Of a stretch of 64,000 nt of DNA, positions 50,083 through 60,619 are shown in pieces (positions within the stretch are counted from its first letter, which is position 1; each line of letters opens with the position of its first letter). Below the pieces are notes generated by a model. The model saw only the letters and a list, made by a program, of their open reading frames with translations, was not told the origin of the DNA and did not search any database. The translations under genes were made by a program, and so were the position numbers. Source of the DNA: Variovorax sp. PMC12 (GTDB taxonomy: Bacteria; Pseudomonadota; Gammaproteobacteria; Burkholderiales; Burkholderiaceae_C); assembly GCF_003019815.1 (NCBI RefSeq), contig NZ_CP027773.1, positions 2,057,001 through 2,121,000 on the forward strand. The letters run 5' to 3'.

Positions 50083-51123
50083 ATGCAATACATCCCGCCC
50101 AACTACGCCACCCTCTTCGTCGCCACCTGCAACCTTCTCAACCTCGCGAACCCGAACCGGACGTACTACGAGAACCAGGACGCCTACAACGAGCGTGAGT
50201 ACGAGCGAAAGATCGACTGGACCGGCGAGCGATTCCAAGCGCTCAACGCCGACGTGCTGGCGGTGCAGGAGGTGTGGGACGAGGCGGCACTGAAGGCCGC
50301 CATCGCCCGCAGCGGCCTGCGCTACGACTTCGTGTCTGTGCCCGGCGCCGAGAACACGCCGCCGCCCGGCAGCCCCGCCGGCACGCCGGCCAGGCCGGGC
50401 GCGCAGGGCACGCCGCGCGTGGGCATCGCGACCCGGCTCAAGGTGGACGAGGTCCGCTCCTTCGTCGACTTCCCGCCAGGCTTCGGCGTCGAGGTGCCGG
50501 GCCTGGGCGCGCACACGCGCTTCGAACGCCCGCCCCTGCTGGTCACGGTGCGCATGAAGCACGGCCAGCAGGTGCATGTGCTCACGGTGCACCTGAAGTC
50601 CAAGCGCCCGAAGTTCCTGCAGGACGCCCAAGGCAACCACCTCGAGGACCGCGACGACCGCAAGGTGGGCGTGATGGCGTCGCTGCGCTCTCTGCTGATG
50701 CGCGGCGCGGAGGCCGCGGCCCTGCGCTGCATCGTCATCGACCTGCTGCAGGGCACGAACGTGCCGCTCGTGGTGATGGGCGACTTCAACGACAACCCGC
50801 ACAGCGTGACCACGCAGCTCGTGGCGGCCACCTCCGAAGTGGCCTACGACAAGGCCGCGCGCGACGTGGCGCTGTTCAACGCCTACGAGATGCAGGGCGA
50901 GTCGGCGCTCAAGAAGGACGTGGCGTACTCGCACATCCACCAGGGCTATCCGGAGGTGCTCGACCAGATCCTGGTGAGCGAGGAATTCGTCGCCACCAGC
51001 CGCCACAGCCTGGGCGACGTGCGGCGTGTCGACTACTTCAACGACCACCTGCACGAAGGGCGCGACCGCTCGCGCTCCGACCACGGCTTCGTGCGCGCCC
51101 TGCTCAGGCTGCGCACGGACTGA
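50083..51123 (+). CDS. Endonuclease/exonuclease/phosphatase family protein
   Basis: A 346-residue EEP-fold hydrolase: catalytic LAVQEVWD near residue 60, TVHLKSKRPKF, the metal/phosphate motif VVMGDFNDNPHS and the final RSDHGFV histidine motif. No signal peptide is seen. It could cleave nucleic acid or a phosphodiester of a lipid or nucleotide; the specificity is not readable. A short flexible PPPGSPAGTPARPG loop lies near residues 92-105. It is convergent with the ABC gene at 51136. Confidence 0.85.
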   Translation: MQYIPPNYATLFVATCNLLNLANPNRTYYENQDAYNEREYERKIDWTGERFQALNADVLAVQEVWDEAALKAAIARSGLRYDFVSVPGAENTPPPGSPAGTPARPGAQGTPRVGIATRLKVDEVRSFVDFPPGFGVEVPGLGAHTRFERPPLLVTVRMKHGQQVHVLTVHLKSKRPKFLQDAQGNHLEDRDDRKVGVMASLRSLLMRGAEAAALRCIVIDLLQGTNVPLVVMGDFNDNPHSVTTQLVAATSEVAYDKAARDVALFNAYEMQGESALKKDVAYSHIHQGYPEVLDQILVSEEFVATSRHSLGDVRRVDYFNDHLHEGRDRSRSDHGFVRALLRLRTD

Positions 51124-51135
51124 CCCGAGGGCCGC

Positions 51136-52206
<1,071 letters not shown>

Positions 52207-52229
52207 CGTGTTGTCCCTGAGTCGTTCGT

Positions 52230-53081
52230 TCAGCTCTTGACGGCGCCGGCGGTAAGCCCGCCCACCATGTAGCGCTTGAAGGTGTAGTAGATCGCCGCGG
52301 GCGGCAGCGCGTAGATGAGGCCGGTGGCCATGAGCAGCTCCCACGGCGAGTCGTCGGCCGAGAGGAAGTTGCCAAGCGCCACGGCCAGCGTCACGCTCTT
52401 GTCGTTGGACAGCAGCAGGAACGCGTAGAGGTACTCGTTCCACGCCAGCAGCAGCGAATAGGTGCCCACCGCCACCAGCGACGGCACCATCAGCGGCAGG
52501 TACACCAGGCGGAACAGCTGCAGCGGCGAGGCGCCGTCCATGCGCGCGGCCTCGTCGAGCTCATAGGGCAGCTTGTCCGACGCCTGCTTGAGCACCCAGA
52601 TGCAGTAAGGCGAGGCGATGGTCACCATTGCCAGGATGAGCGCCCACTGGCTGTTCAGCAGCCCGTAGTTGCCCATGGTCTTGTACATGGGCACGGCCAG
52701 GAAGGCCGCCGGAATGAAGTACGTGAACAGCGCCAGGTTCATCACCGTGCGGCCGCCGCGCACCCGCAGCCTGCTGATGGCGAAGGCGGCGGTGGTGGCC
52801 ACGAACAGCGTGAGCGCGCCCACCGACAGCGCGATCACCAGCGAGTTCCACAGCTGCAGCCAGAAGTGGTCGAGGTAGAAATGCTTCTGCTGGAACACGA
52901 TGCGGAAGTTGTCCAGCGTCGGGTTCTTGGGCCACAGGTGGCCCGAGGTCGCGGAGTCCTTCGACGAGATCGCGAACAGCACCATGTGGTAGACCGGTAT
53001 CAGCGTCCACAGCAGCACCGGAATGCCGATGAGCAGCAGCTTGGCCTCGGTCGCCATGGCCTTGGGGGTCCAGCGTTTCAT
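52230..53081 (-). CDS. Sugar ABC transporter permease, UgpE/MalG type
   Basis: A 283-residue permease with six predicted helices; the EAA loop DEAARMDGASPLQLFRLVYLPLMVPSL is the ATPase contact typical of CUT1 systems. It lies 23 bp upstream of the ATPase gene and overlaps the first permease gene by four bases. Confidence 0.94.
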   Translation of the reverse strand: MKRWTPKAMATEAKLLLIGIPVLLWTLIPVYHMVLFAISSKDSATSGHLWPKNPTLDNFRIVFQQKHFYLDHFWLQLWNSLVIALSVGALTLFVATTAAFAISRLRVRGGRTVMNLALFTYFIPAAFLAVPMYKTMGNYGLLNSQWALILAMVTIASPYCIWVLKQASDKLPYELDEAARMDGASPLQLFRLVYLPLMVPSLVAVGTYSLLLAWNEYLYAFLLLSNDKSVTLAVALGNFLSADDSPWELLMATGLIYALPPAAIYYTFKRYMVGGLTAGAVKS

Positions 53082-53959
53082 TTCGAGAGCCTCTTCATCA
53101 TGAAGTACACGAGCGGCAGCACCAGAGGCAGCGCCACCACGATGGATGCCATCGACAGGTCGACCTGGTCGAGCCGCAGGTAGCGGATGCCCAGGGTTGC
53201 GAGCACGTGCGTCAGGTCGGCGGGGCCGCCACCGGTGAGCAGGTACACGCTGTTGAAGTCGCCCAGCGTCCAGATCATCGAGAGGATGAGCGAGGTGATG
53301 TAGAGCGTCTTGAGCGCGGGCCAGCTCACGAAGCGGAATTTCTGCCACGACGAGGCGCCGTCGACCGAAGCCGCTTCATATTGCTCGGTGGGAATGGCCA
53401 GGCGGCCGGCCACGAGGATGAGCGTCCAGAACGGCAGCGACTTCCAGATGTGCACGATCATCGCGAAGGCCAGCGCCAGCGAGGGATCGTTGAGCCAGTT
53501 GGGGCCGTCGGCGCCGGTCAGGCGGAAGATGGTGCTGTTGATCACGCCCCACTCCGGGTTCAGCATGAAGCGGATCGACAGGATGGTGGGAATCGAGGGC
53601 ATGGCCCACGGCAGGATGAAGATCGCCGCGACGATCTTGATCCACCAGCGCGAAGTGACGAAGAAGCCCGACAGCACGAGTGCCACGACCATCTTCAGGT
53701 TGATCGCCACGACCAGGAAGATGGCCGTGTTGATCACCGAGCGGAAGAAGATCGGGTCTTCGACCAGCTTCACGTAGCTTTGCGGATGGCGGGCGAGCCA
53801 GAGCCCGTAGCCCACCGGGTACAGCACGAACACCACGAACACCAGCAGGTAGGGCACGACCATGACCGCGCCCCAGAACTGCCAGCGCGCATGCCGCGCT
53901 CCGGGATTGACGACAGGCGCCGGTGTGGTCGACGCGGCGGCGGTGGCAGTGGCGCTCAT
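53078..53959 (-). CDS. Sugar ABC transporter permease, UgpA/MalF type
   Basis: A 293-residue permease with a longer N-terminal region (Ala/Thr/Pro-rich start, then six helices) and the EAA loop YEAASVDGASSWQKFRFVSWPALKTLY. The ATGA overlap with the second permease gene shows coupled translation. It pairs with the UgpE-type permease to form the channel. Confidence 0.93.
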   Translation of the reverse strand: MSATATAAASTTPAPVVNPGARHARWQFWGAVMVVPYLLVFVVFVLYPVGYGLWLARHPQSYVKLVEDPIFFRSVINTAIFLVVAINLKMVVALVLSGFFVTSRWWIKIVAAIFILPWAMPSIPTILSIRFMLNPEWGVINSTIFRLTGADGPNWLNDPSLALAFAMIVHIWKSLPFWTLILVAGRLAIPTEQYEAASVDGASSWQKFRFVSWPALKTLYITSLILSMIWTLGDFNSVYLLTGGGPADLTHVLATLGIRYLRLDQVDLSMASIVVALPLVLPLVYFMMKRLSK

Positions 53960-54002
53960 GGTGTGCAGCTGCTGGTGTTGACGGGTGCCGTGCGTGCGCG
54001 GC

Positions 54003-55385
54003 CTACTGACCCGCCACCGTCTTGATGCGGGCGATCATCTCGTCCACGGCCTTGTCCACCGGCACCTTGTCGGTCACGACGCGGCTCATGGCCTTGGCCC
54101 AGACGTTCTCGTTGTTCAGCACGGTGAACTTGTAGTTCTTGGTGAATTCGAAGGTCACGGTGCCGGCGGCGTACTGGTTGTAGACCGAGAGGCGATGCGG
54201 GTCGGCCTTCCAGAAATCACGCTGCTGCGCGGCCTTGGTCACGGGGAACCAGCGGCCCAGCGAGCCCTCGACGTACGGCGTGAGGTTGTCCTCCTGCATC
54301 AGGAAGGCGACGAACTCCTTGGCGCGCGCCTTGTTCTTCGCGTCCTTGAACACCACGCCGGTCTTCACCGCGGTGCGGTAGACCATCTTGCTGCCGTCGG
54401 GCTTGCTCGGGAAGCCGGCCGTGCGGATGCGCTCGGTGTAGTTCTTGCGCGCTTCCTCGCGCTGCTCCGGCGTGAGCGAGGCGTTGGTCGAGTCGTCGAG
54501 CCACTTGGCTGCAATGGAGATGGTCGCGTTGTGCGTCATCACGGTCGTCTTGTTGTGGAACGCGACGTTGTTGTCCGGGTCCTTCCAGCTGGTGGAAGAA
54601 GGCGGCGTGCAGCCCTTGGTGTAGGGCGCGGTGTAGTCGGTCATGGCGCCGATCAGGCCGGTGCGCACCTTCGGATCGTCGACCAGCAGCTTGCCGTTGT
54701 CATCGACCAGCTTGACGTTGTAGGCGTCCATGAAGGTCAGGAACGAATAGAAGGCGTCGCTCGAATCCACGCCCATGGGCTGGCCGATGCCGAAGGTGCG
54801 CTTGCCGCTTTCCTTGCGGCTGGCGGGCTGCACCTTGTCGCACCAGAACGACCAGTACTCCTTCCAGGTGGCCGGGATGTCCGACTCCTTGAAGCCGGCC
54901 TCTGCCAGCATGTCGCGCCAGTACTCGATGTGCATCGTCTGCTGCTTGATCGGGAACGCGTAGTACGCCTTGGCCTTGGTCTGGTCGTTGTAGAGGTACG
55001 TGGTTTCCAGCGTGTTGGGCGCGAAGCGGTCCTTCATGGGCGTGAGCACGCTGCTGATGTCCTCGAGCTTGCCGTCGTAGGCCCACTTGCCGGTGACCTG
55101 GAAGTCGTACACGTCGGCGTAGGCCACGTCGGGTGGGCTGCCCGAGTCGAGCGCGGACACGGTCTTGGGGATCATGTCCTGGATCGGATACTGCGACAGC
55201 TCGATCTTGACGTTCTTGTTCTTCTCCTCGAACTTCTTGATGGCGGCGAACAGTGCGTCGTCCTCCGCCTTGTAGAAGCCCTTGACCCACCAGACGGTGA
55301 GTTTTTCCTGGGCAGCGGCATTGCCCGCCGCTATGAGGCCCAACGCGACGAGCGTCGGCGCGATCAGCGATTTGACGAGTTTCAT
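54003..55385 (-). CDS. Sugar ABC transporter extracellular substrate-binding protein
   Basis: A 460-residue CUT1 binding protein with a signal peptide cleaved near residue 25 (GNAAAQ-EK). The KLTVWWVKGFYKAEDDALFAAIKKFEEKNKNVKIELSQYP start and the SGSPPDVAYADVYDFQ segment are typical of large sugar-binding proteins. Given the neighbouring sugar-acid genes, the likely ligand is a galactonate-type aldonate or a larger galactose-containing glycoside. It follows the regulator gene on the same strand after 106 bp. Confidence 0.92.
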   Translation of the reverse strand: MKLVKSLIAPTLVALGLIAAGNAAAQEKLTVWWVKGFYKAEDDALFAAIKKFEEKNKNVKIELSQYPIQDMIPKTVSALDSGSPPDVAYADVYDFQVTGKWAYDGKLEDISSVLTPMKDRFAPNTLETTYLYNDQTKAKAYYAFPIKQQTMHIEYWRDMLAEAGFKESDIPATWKEYWSFWCDKVQPASRKESGKRTFGIGQPMGVDSSDAFYSFLTFMDAYNVKLVDDNGKLLVDDPKVRTGLIGAMTDYTAPYTKGCTPPSSTSWKDPDNNVAFHNKTTVMTHNATISIAAKWLDDSTNASLTPEQREEARKNYTERIRTAGFPSKPDGSKMVYRTAVKTGVVFKDAKNKARAKEFVAFLMQEDNLTPYVEGSLGRWFPVTKAAQQRDFWKADPHRLSVYNQYAAGTVTFEFTKNYKFTVLNNENVWAKAMSRVVTDKVPVDKAVDEMIARIKTVAGQ

Positions 55386-55491
55386 GCTTGTTGTCTCCTT
55401 CTCTTCTTCGGTGGAATCGGCTCGGGCGCGAGCCAGGGGTGAAAGAACCGGATGCGAACTGCGGGAAAACGCGTGGTCGGCGCCGAAGCTG

Positions 55492-56235
55492 CTAGCTGGC
55501 CTTGAGCCTGGGCGGCGGCCGGCTCAGGCGCGGCAGCCTGCGGCGCGAGCCGAGCACGTCCTCGATGTCCTGCCGCGCGCCGTCGATGAGGCGGATGATG
55601 GCCAGCTCGGCCTTCGCGGGGTCGTGCGCGATGACGGCGTCTAGCACCGCGCGGTGCAGGGGCAGCGACAGCGCGGGACCGTCGGGCTTGGTGGTCGATA
55701 TCTCGAAGCTGGTGCGAAGCAGCGCGTTGAGCACCTTGCTCATCTGCGAGAGCATGCGGTTGCCGGCGGCGGAAAGCAGCCCGTTGTGAAAGCGCAGGTC
55801 GAAGGCGACGTACTCGCCGCCGTTCTCCACGGCCTCTTTCATGCCCGCGTAGGCGGCCTCGATCTCCTCGATGTCCTTCGCGCTCGCACGTTCGGCGGCA
55901 AGCCGCACGGCCGCGGGCTCGACCACGCGGCGCAGGTCCTGCAGGTCGCGCAGGAACTCGGGCGTGAGGCCGGCGCGCGCCTGCCAGGTGATGACGTCGG
56001 GGTCGAACCAGTTCCACTTGTCCTTGGGCAGCACGCGCGTGCCGACCTTCGGGCCGGTGACGATCAAGCCCTTGGCCGCCAGCGACTTGATGGCCTCGCG
56101 CACCACGGTGCGGCTCACACCGAGTTCCTCGCCCAGCACGGGCTCCGCGGGGATCGACGCACCGATGGCGTAACGCCCCGACACCACGGCTTCACCGAGC
56201 AGCTCGAGCGTTCGACCGTGGATGTTCTTGATCAT
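55492..56235 (-). CDS. GntR/FCD family regulator of the sugar-acid genes
   Basis: A 247-residue regulator. HTH at residues 15-65 (ASIPAEPVLGEELGVSRTVVREAIKSLAAKGL), then an FCD domain (Asp/His metal site around DLRFHNGLL). The start at 56235 (MIKNIHGRTLELLG) matches FadR-subfamily sugar-acid regulators; a longer reading from 56379 is not needed. It is the first gene before the ABC unit and is divergent from the dehydratase gene, with a palindrome ATCATATGAT at 56302-56311 in between, so it probably represses both sides until the sugar acid binds. Confidence 0.9.
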   Translation of the reverse strand: MIKNIHGRTLELLGEAVVSGRYAIGASIPAEPVLGEELGVSRTVVREAIKSLAAKGLIVTGPKVGTRVLPKDKWNWFDPDVITWQARAGLTPEFLRDLQDLRRVVEPAAVRLAAERASAKDIEEIEAAYAGMKEAVENGGEYVAFDLRFHNGLLSAAGNRMLSQMSKVLNALLRTSFEISTTKPDGPALSLPLHRAVLDAVIAHDPAKAELAIIRLIDGARQDIEDVLGSRRRLPRLSRPPPRLKAS

Positions 56236-56301
56236 GAGCGATGTGAATTCCGGTATCCCGCCAATCCAAAAAACAGAGGCTCTGGCAGGCTCTCCGCGCT
56301 T

Positions 56302-56311
56302 ATCATATGAT
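56302..56311. promoter_or_regulatory. Palindromic operator between the FCD regulator and the dehydratase gene
   Basis: ATCATATGAT is a perfect 10-bp palindrome; adjacent bases (TT before, GATTG after) partly extend the symmetry. It sits in the 149-bp divergent promoter region, 66 bp from the regulator ATG and 73 bp from the dehydratase ATG, as expected for a GntR-family operator. Confidence 0.6.
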
Positions 56312-56384
56312 GATTGAAACTGCAGCCCGGCAGGACAAACCCTGAGGTTTGTCACCACAAAAACGGTACTCGGAGACAAACCCC

Positions 56385-58121
56385 ATGAGCACGATCCCCA
56401 AGAAGAAACCCGGCGAACTTCGCAGCCAGCAATGGTTCGGCCGCAACGACCGCGACGGCTTCATCTACAGAAGCTGGATGAAAGGCAAGGGCGTGCCGCA
56501 CGACCAGTTCGACGGTCGTCCGGTCATCGGCATCTGCAACACGTTCAGCGAACTCACGCCCTGCAACTCGCACTTCCGCACGCTCGCCGAGCAGGTGAAG
56601 ATCGGCGTGTACGAAGCAGGCGGCTTCCCGCTCGAATTCCCGGTGATGTCGCTCGGCGAAACGCTGCTGCGCCCCACCGCCATGCTGTATCGCAACCTCG
56701 CGAGCATGGACGTGGAAGAAAGCATTCGCGGCAACCCGCTCGACGGCGTGGTGCTGCTCATGGGCTGCGACAAGACCACGCCCGCGCTCATGATGGGCGC
56801 CGCCAGCGTCGACCTGCCGACCATCGGCGTGTCGGGCGGCCCGATGCTTTCGGGCAAGTGGCGCGGACAGGAGCTCGGCTCGGGCACCGGCGTGTGGCAG
56901 ATGAGCGAACAGGTGCGTGCCGGCACGCTCAAGCTGCAGGAGTTCTTCGAGGCCGAAAGCTGCATGCACCGCAGCCATGGCCACTGCATGACGATGGGCA
57001 CCGCGAGCACCATGGCCAGCATGGTCGAGTCGCTGGGCATCGGCCTGCCGGGCAATGCGGCCTACCCCGCCGTGGACGGCCGCCGCAACGTGCTCGCGCG
57101 GCAGGCGGGCCGGCGCATCGTGGGCATGGTGCATGAAGACATGAACATGTCGAAGATCCTCACGCGCGAGGCCATCGAGAACGCGATCAAGGTCAACGCG
57201 GCCATCGGCGGCTCCACCAACTTCGTGATCCATCTGCTGGCCATTGCGGGCCGCATGGGTGTCGAGCTCACGCTCGACGACTTCGACCGCCTTGCCGCCG
57301 AGCTGCCTTGCCTGGTGAACCTGCAGCCGTCGGGCCAGTACCTGATGGAAGACTTCTGCTACGCGGGCGGCCTGCCGGTGGTGATCAAGGAAATCGCCGA
57401 CCACCTGCACAAGGATGTTCTCACCGTCACCGGCCAGAGCCTGTGGGAGAACGTGAAGGACGCCGAGAACTTCAACCCGCAGGTCATCCGCACCCAGGCC
57501 GAGCCCTTCAAGGACAAGGCCGGCATCTGCGTGCTGCGCGGCAACCTCGCGCCCAACGGCGCGATCATCAAGCCCAGCGCGGCCACGCCGGAGCTGCTGG
57601 TGCACAAGGGCCGCGCGGTGGTGTTCGAGAGCGCCGAAGACCTGCACAAGCGCATCGACGACGAGAACCTGGACATCGACGAGCACTGCGTCATGGTGCT
57701 GAAGAACTGCGGCCCCAAGGGCTACCCCGGCATGGCCGAGGCAGGCAACATGCCGCTGCCGCCGAAGGTGCTGCGCAAGGGCATCACCGACATGGTCCGC
57801 ATCAGCGACGCACGCATGAGCGGCACGGCCTACGGCACGGTGGTGCTGCACACGGCGCCCGAGGCCGCGGCCGGCGGACCGCTGGCGTTGGTGCAGGACG
57901 GCGACATCGTCGAACTCGACGTGCCAAACCGCAGGCTGCAACTGCATGTGAGCGACGAAGAGCTGGCGAAGCGGCGCGAGAAATGGGTTGCGCCCAAGGC
58001 ACCGCTGGATTCGGGGTACTGGAAGCTGTATGTCGACACGGTGCTGCAGGCCGACCAAGGGGCCGACCTTGCTTTCCTGCGTGGGCGTCGCGGGTCTTTC
58101 GTGCCGCGCGACAATCACTAG
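56385..58121 (+). CDS. IlvD/Edd family dehydratase, aldonate (L-arabonate/D-galactonate type)
   Basis: A 578-residue [Fe-S]-dependent dehydratase. Cluster cysteines are visible at 60 (NTFSELTPC), 128 (LLMGCDKTTPA) and 201 (SHGHCMTMG), and the metal/substrate segment GMVHEDMNMSKILTREAIENAI near residue 245 is intact. Members of this subgroup dehydrate L-arabonate, D-fuconate, D-galactonate or D-xylonate, giving 2-keto-3-deoxy acids. DgoK and DgoA follow directly, so D-galactonate is the best guess. It would be the alternative to the enolase-type DgoD. Confidence 0.9.
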   Translation: MSTIPKKKPGELRSQQWFGRNDRDGFIYRSWMKGKGVPHDQFDGRPVIGICNTFSELTPCNSHFRTLAEQVKIGVYEAGGFPLEFPVMSLGETLLRPTAMLYRNLASMDVEESIRGNPLDGVVLLMGCDKTTPALMMGAASVDLPTIGVSGGPMLSGKWRGQELGSGTGVWQMSEQVRAGTLKLQEFFEAESCMHRSHGHCMTMGTASTMASMVESLGIGLPGNAAYPAVDGRRNVLARQAGRRIVGMVHEDMNMSKILTREAIENAIKVNAAIGGSTNFVIHLLAIAGRMGVELTLDDFDRLAAELPCLVNLQPSGQYLMEDFCYAGGLPVVIKEIADHLHKDVLTVTGQSLWENVKDAENFNPQVIRTQAEPFKDKAGICVLRGNLAPNGAIIKPSAATPELLVHKGRAVVFESAEDLHKRIDDENLDIDEHCVMVLKNCGPKGYPGMAEAGNMPLPPKVLRKGITDMVRISDARMSGTAYGTVVLHTAPEAAAGGPLALVQDGDIVELDVPNRRLQLHVSDEELAKRREKWVAPKAPLDSGYWKLYVDTVLQADQGADLAFLRGRRGSFVPRDNH

Positions 58122-58165
58122 CCACTAGGATTCAGGCTGGTTGCTGTTCGGGGCGCGCTCACGCC

Positions 58166-58260
58166 GACGGGGTGCCTTGCTCCGCGAATGTCCCCCGGGG
58201 CTTCGCCCCTCCTCCTTTATTTCGCTGCGGGGAGTACCCGGTGGCCTGTGCGCACGCCCT
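58166..58260. repeat. Intergenic repeat-like block with a GC-rich hairpin before dgoK
   Basis: This 95-bp stretch contains GGGGC-TTC-GCCCC (58197-58209) followed by a T-rich, GC-poor segment TCCTCCTTTATTTCG. From memory, near-identical blocks recur in intergenic regions of this bacterial group; a genome search would confirm. It separates the dehydratase gene from dgoK and may lower dgoK expression relative to the dehydratase. Confidence 0.5.
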
Positions 58261-58292
58261 GAACCAAAACACGACAAGACAGACAAGGACAA

Positions 58293-59204
58293 ATGAAGAG
58301 ACTGGTAGCCATCGACTGGGGCACGAGCTCCCTGCGCGGCGCCTTGCTGGATACCGACGGCAAGGTGCTGGAAGAACGCAGCGACGCGCGCGGCATCCTC
58401 ACCGTGCCTGAAGGCGGATTTCCCGAAGTCTTCGAGACGCTGTTCGGCGACTGGATGCGAGCCGAAGGCACCCGCTGCCTCATCTCCGGCATGGCCGGCA
58501 GCAAGCAGGGCTGGGTCGAGGCGCCCTACTGCGCCTGCCCCGCGGGCCGCGTCGAAGTGGGCCGCAAGATCATCGACATCCACGCCATTCCCGACAAGCG
58601 CATTGCGATCGTTCCCGGCCTGAGCGACGAGCATGACGGCGTGCCCGACGTGATGCGCGGCGAGGAAGTGCAGATCTTCGGCGCCATGTCGATCACCGGA
58701 CTGGACGACGGCGTCTTCGTGCTGCCCGGCACCCACAACAAGTGGGCCACGGTCAGGAAGGGCCGCGTGGCGGGCTTTCGCACCTACATGACGGGCGAGT
58801 TCTATGCATTGCTGAGCCAGCACTCGATCCTCGCCCGCACGCTCGACGCCGCTGCGCCGCTCGACGAAGCCGCTTTCCTCGAAGGCGTGACCCGCTCGGA
58901 GAACGGCCACGGCCTGCTGCACAACGCCTTCGGCGCGCGCACGCTGGCGCTGTTCGAGCGCATGCCGAAGCAGGAGCTTGCAAGCTATCTCTCTGGCCTG
59001 CTGATAGGCGAAGAGCTGCGCACGCAGTCGTTGCAGGCGGTCGGCGAAGTGGTGCTGATCGGCTCGCCCGCCCTCACCCAGCGCTACACGCTCGCGCTGC
59101 GCGCCACCGGCGTCACCACGCGCACGCTGGGCGCAGAAGCCACCTGGGCCGGACTGCACGCGATGTCCGGCTTTCTCGACACCGACAGAACTGCAGCCGC
59201 ATGA
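58293..59204 (+). CDS. dgoK: 2-dehydro-3-deoxygalactonokinase
   Basis: A 303-residue sugar-acid kinase of the DgoK fold: N-terminal phosphate motif AIDWGTSSLRGALLD, the LISGMAGSKQGWVEAPYC segment, and the PGTHNKWATV region with the catalytic-loop character of this family. It phosphorylates 2-keto-3-deoxygalactonate at the 6-position with ATP. The stop overlaps the aldolase start as ATGA. The leader before it carries the repeat-like block. Confidence 0.94.
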   Translation: MKRLVAIDWGTSSLRGALLDTDGKVLEERSDARGILTVPEGGFPEVFETLFGDWMRAEGTRCLISGMAGSKQGWVEAPYCACPAGRVEVGRKIIDIHAIPDKRIAIVPGLSDEHDGVPDVMRGEEVQIFGAMSITGLDDGVFVLPGTHNKWATVRKGRVAGFRTYMTGEFYALLSQHSILARTLDAAAPLDEAAFLEGVTRSENGHGLLHNAFGARTLALFERMPKQELASYLSGLLIGEELRTQSLQAVGEVVLIGSPALTQRYTLALRATGVTTRTLGAEATWAGLHAMSGFLDTDRTAAA

Positions 59205-59842
59205 CCACTCCCCTCGAAAAATTCAACACCGCGATGCGCGAGCTGCCCCTGGTGGCGATCCTGCGCGGCCTCACGCCAGCGGAAGCGGCGGACGTCGGCG
59301 ACGCCATCGTCGAGCCCGGCTTCCGGCTGCTCGAAGTGCCGCTCAACTCGCCGCAACCGCTGGAGAGCATCGCGCTGATGCGCAGGCGCTTTCCGCAGGC
59401 GCTGGTCGGCGCCGGCACGGTGCTCGGCGCCCAGCAGGTGCGCGACGTGCATGCGGCCGGCGGCGAGTTGATCGTCTCGCCCAACTACAACGCCGATGTC
59501 ATCGCCGAAGCCGCGCGGCTCGGCATGGTCTGCCTGCCGGGCGTGATGACGCCCACCGAGGCCTTCGGCGCGCTGGCGGCCGGCGCCACCGGGCTCAAGC
59601 TGTTCCCGGCCGAGCTGGCCTCGCCCGCCGTGGTGAAGGCGCTGCTGGCGGTGCTGCCGGCCGGCACGCCGGTGATGCCCGTGGGCGGCATCACGCCCAT
59701 GAACATGGCCGAATGGCGGGCGGGCGGCGCGGCCGGCTTCGGCATCGGCTCCGCGCTCTACAAGCCGGGCAAGCAGGCCGCGGCGGTGCGCGAAGACGCG
59801 AAGAAATTCATCGCGGCCTGGACCGGAGTGATCCAGGCCTGA
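59201..59842 (+). CDS. dgoA: 2-dehydro-3-deoxy-6-phosphogalactonate aldolase
   Basis: A 213-residue class I aldolase of the KDPG/KDPGal group: Glu45 in LLEVPLNSP and Schiff-base Lys133 in GLKLFPAE are in the standard places, with GGITPMNMAEW before the phosphate loop. It splits 2-keto-3-deoxy-6-phosphogalactonate into pyruvate and glyceraldehyde-3-phosphate. It overlaps dgoK by four bases and precedes the class II aldolase gene by 39 bp. Confidence 0.94.
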   Translation: MTTPLEKFNTAMRELPLVAILRGLTPAEAADVGDAIVEPGFRLLEVPLNSPQPLESIALMRRRFPQALVGAGTVLGAQQVRDVHAAGGELIVSPNYNADVIAEAARLGMVCLPGVMTPTEAFGALAAGATGLKLFPAELASPAVVKALLAVLPAGTPVMPVGGITPMNMAEWRAGGAAGFGIGSALYKPGKQAAAVREDAKKFIAAWTGVIQA

Positions 59843-59881
59843 CCCCCGGCCAACCCACAAGAACCAGGAGAAACCCCCACG

Positions 59882-60619
59882 ATGTCCGCCGATTCCGACT
59901 ACGCCAGCCCCGCGGTCCGCAAGCTGCGCGAAGACCTCTCGCTGGCCCTTCGCGCCGCCGCGCACCACGGGCTTTCCGAGGGCGTCTGCAACCACTTCAG
60001 CGTGATGCTGCCGGGCGCGCAGGACCGCTACCTCATCAACCCGCGCGGCCTGCACTGGAGCGAGATCGGCCCGGACGACATCGTGCTCATCGACGTGCAC
60101 GGCGAAGTGCTCGCCGGCCGCCACCGCGTGGAGCCCACCGCCCTGTTCATCCACGGCGCGGTGCACCGGCTCACGGGCCATGCGGTGGTGCTGCATTGCC
60201 ACATGCCCTACGCGACGGCGCTCACGATCACGGTCGACCGCGCGCTCGACCCGACCTCGAGCCAGAACGCGATGCGCTACATGAACCGCATCGCCATCGA
60301 CGCCGAATACAACGGCCTGGCGCTCGACGATGCCGAGGGCGAGCGCATCGCCCGCGCCATGTCGGGCAAGGACGTGGCCTTCCTGGCGAACCACGGCGTG
60401 ATCGTGGCGGGAGGCACCATCGCCCATGCCTATGACGATCTCTACTACCTCGAGCGCGCCTGCCTGCACCAGGTGATCGCGCAGTCGACCGGCCGCCCGC
60501 TGGCGCCGGTCGATGCGAAGCTGGCCGCGCACGTGGCGGCACAGATCCAGGGCGAACGCGAACAGTCGGACCTGTTCTTCGAGGCGCTGCGCCGCATGCT
60601 GCCGGCGCCGCGCGGCTGA
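59882..60619 (+). CDS. Class II aldolase/adducin family protein
   Basis: A 245-residue member of the araD/fucA-like class II family. The SEGVCNHFSVMLP and LINPRGLHWSEI segments, the HCHMPYATAL metal motif with a further His in ANHGVIVAGG, and the ELEP-like region give the zinc triad and substrate pocket. The substrate is uncertain; it might process a related sugar acid or phosphate in the same island. An AGGAG ribosome site supports the start. Confidence 0.86.
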   Translation: MSADSDYASPAVRKLREDLSLALRAAAHHGLSEGVCNHFSVMLPGAQDRYLINPRGLHWSEIGPDDIVLIDVHGEVLAGRHRVEPTALFIHGAVHRLTGHAVVLHCHMPYATALTITVDRALDPTSSQNAMRYMNRIAIDAEYNGLALDDAEGERIARAMSGKDVAFLANHGVIVAGGTIAHAYDDLYYLERACLHQVIAQSTGRPLAPVDAKLAAHVAAQIQGEREQSDLFFEALRRMLPAPRG

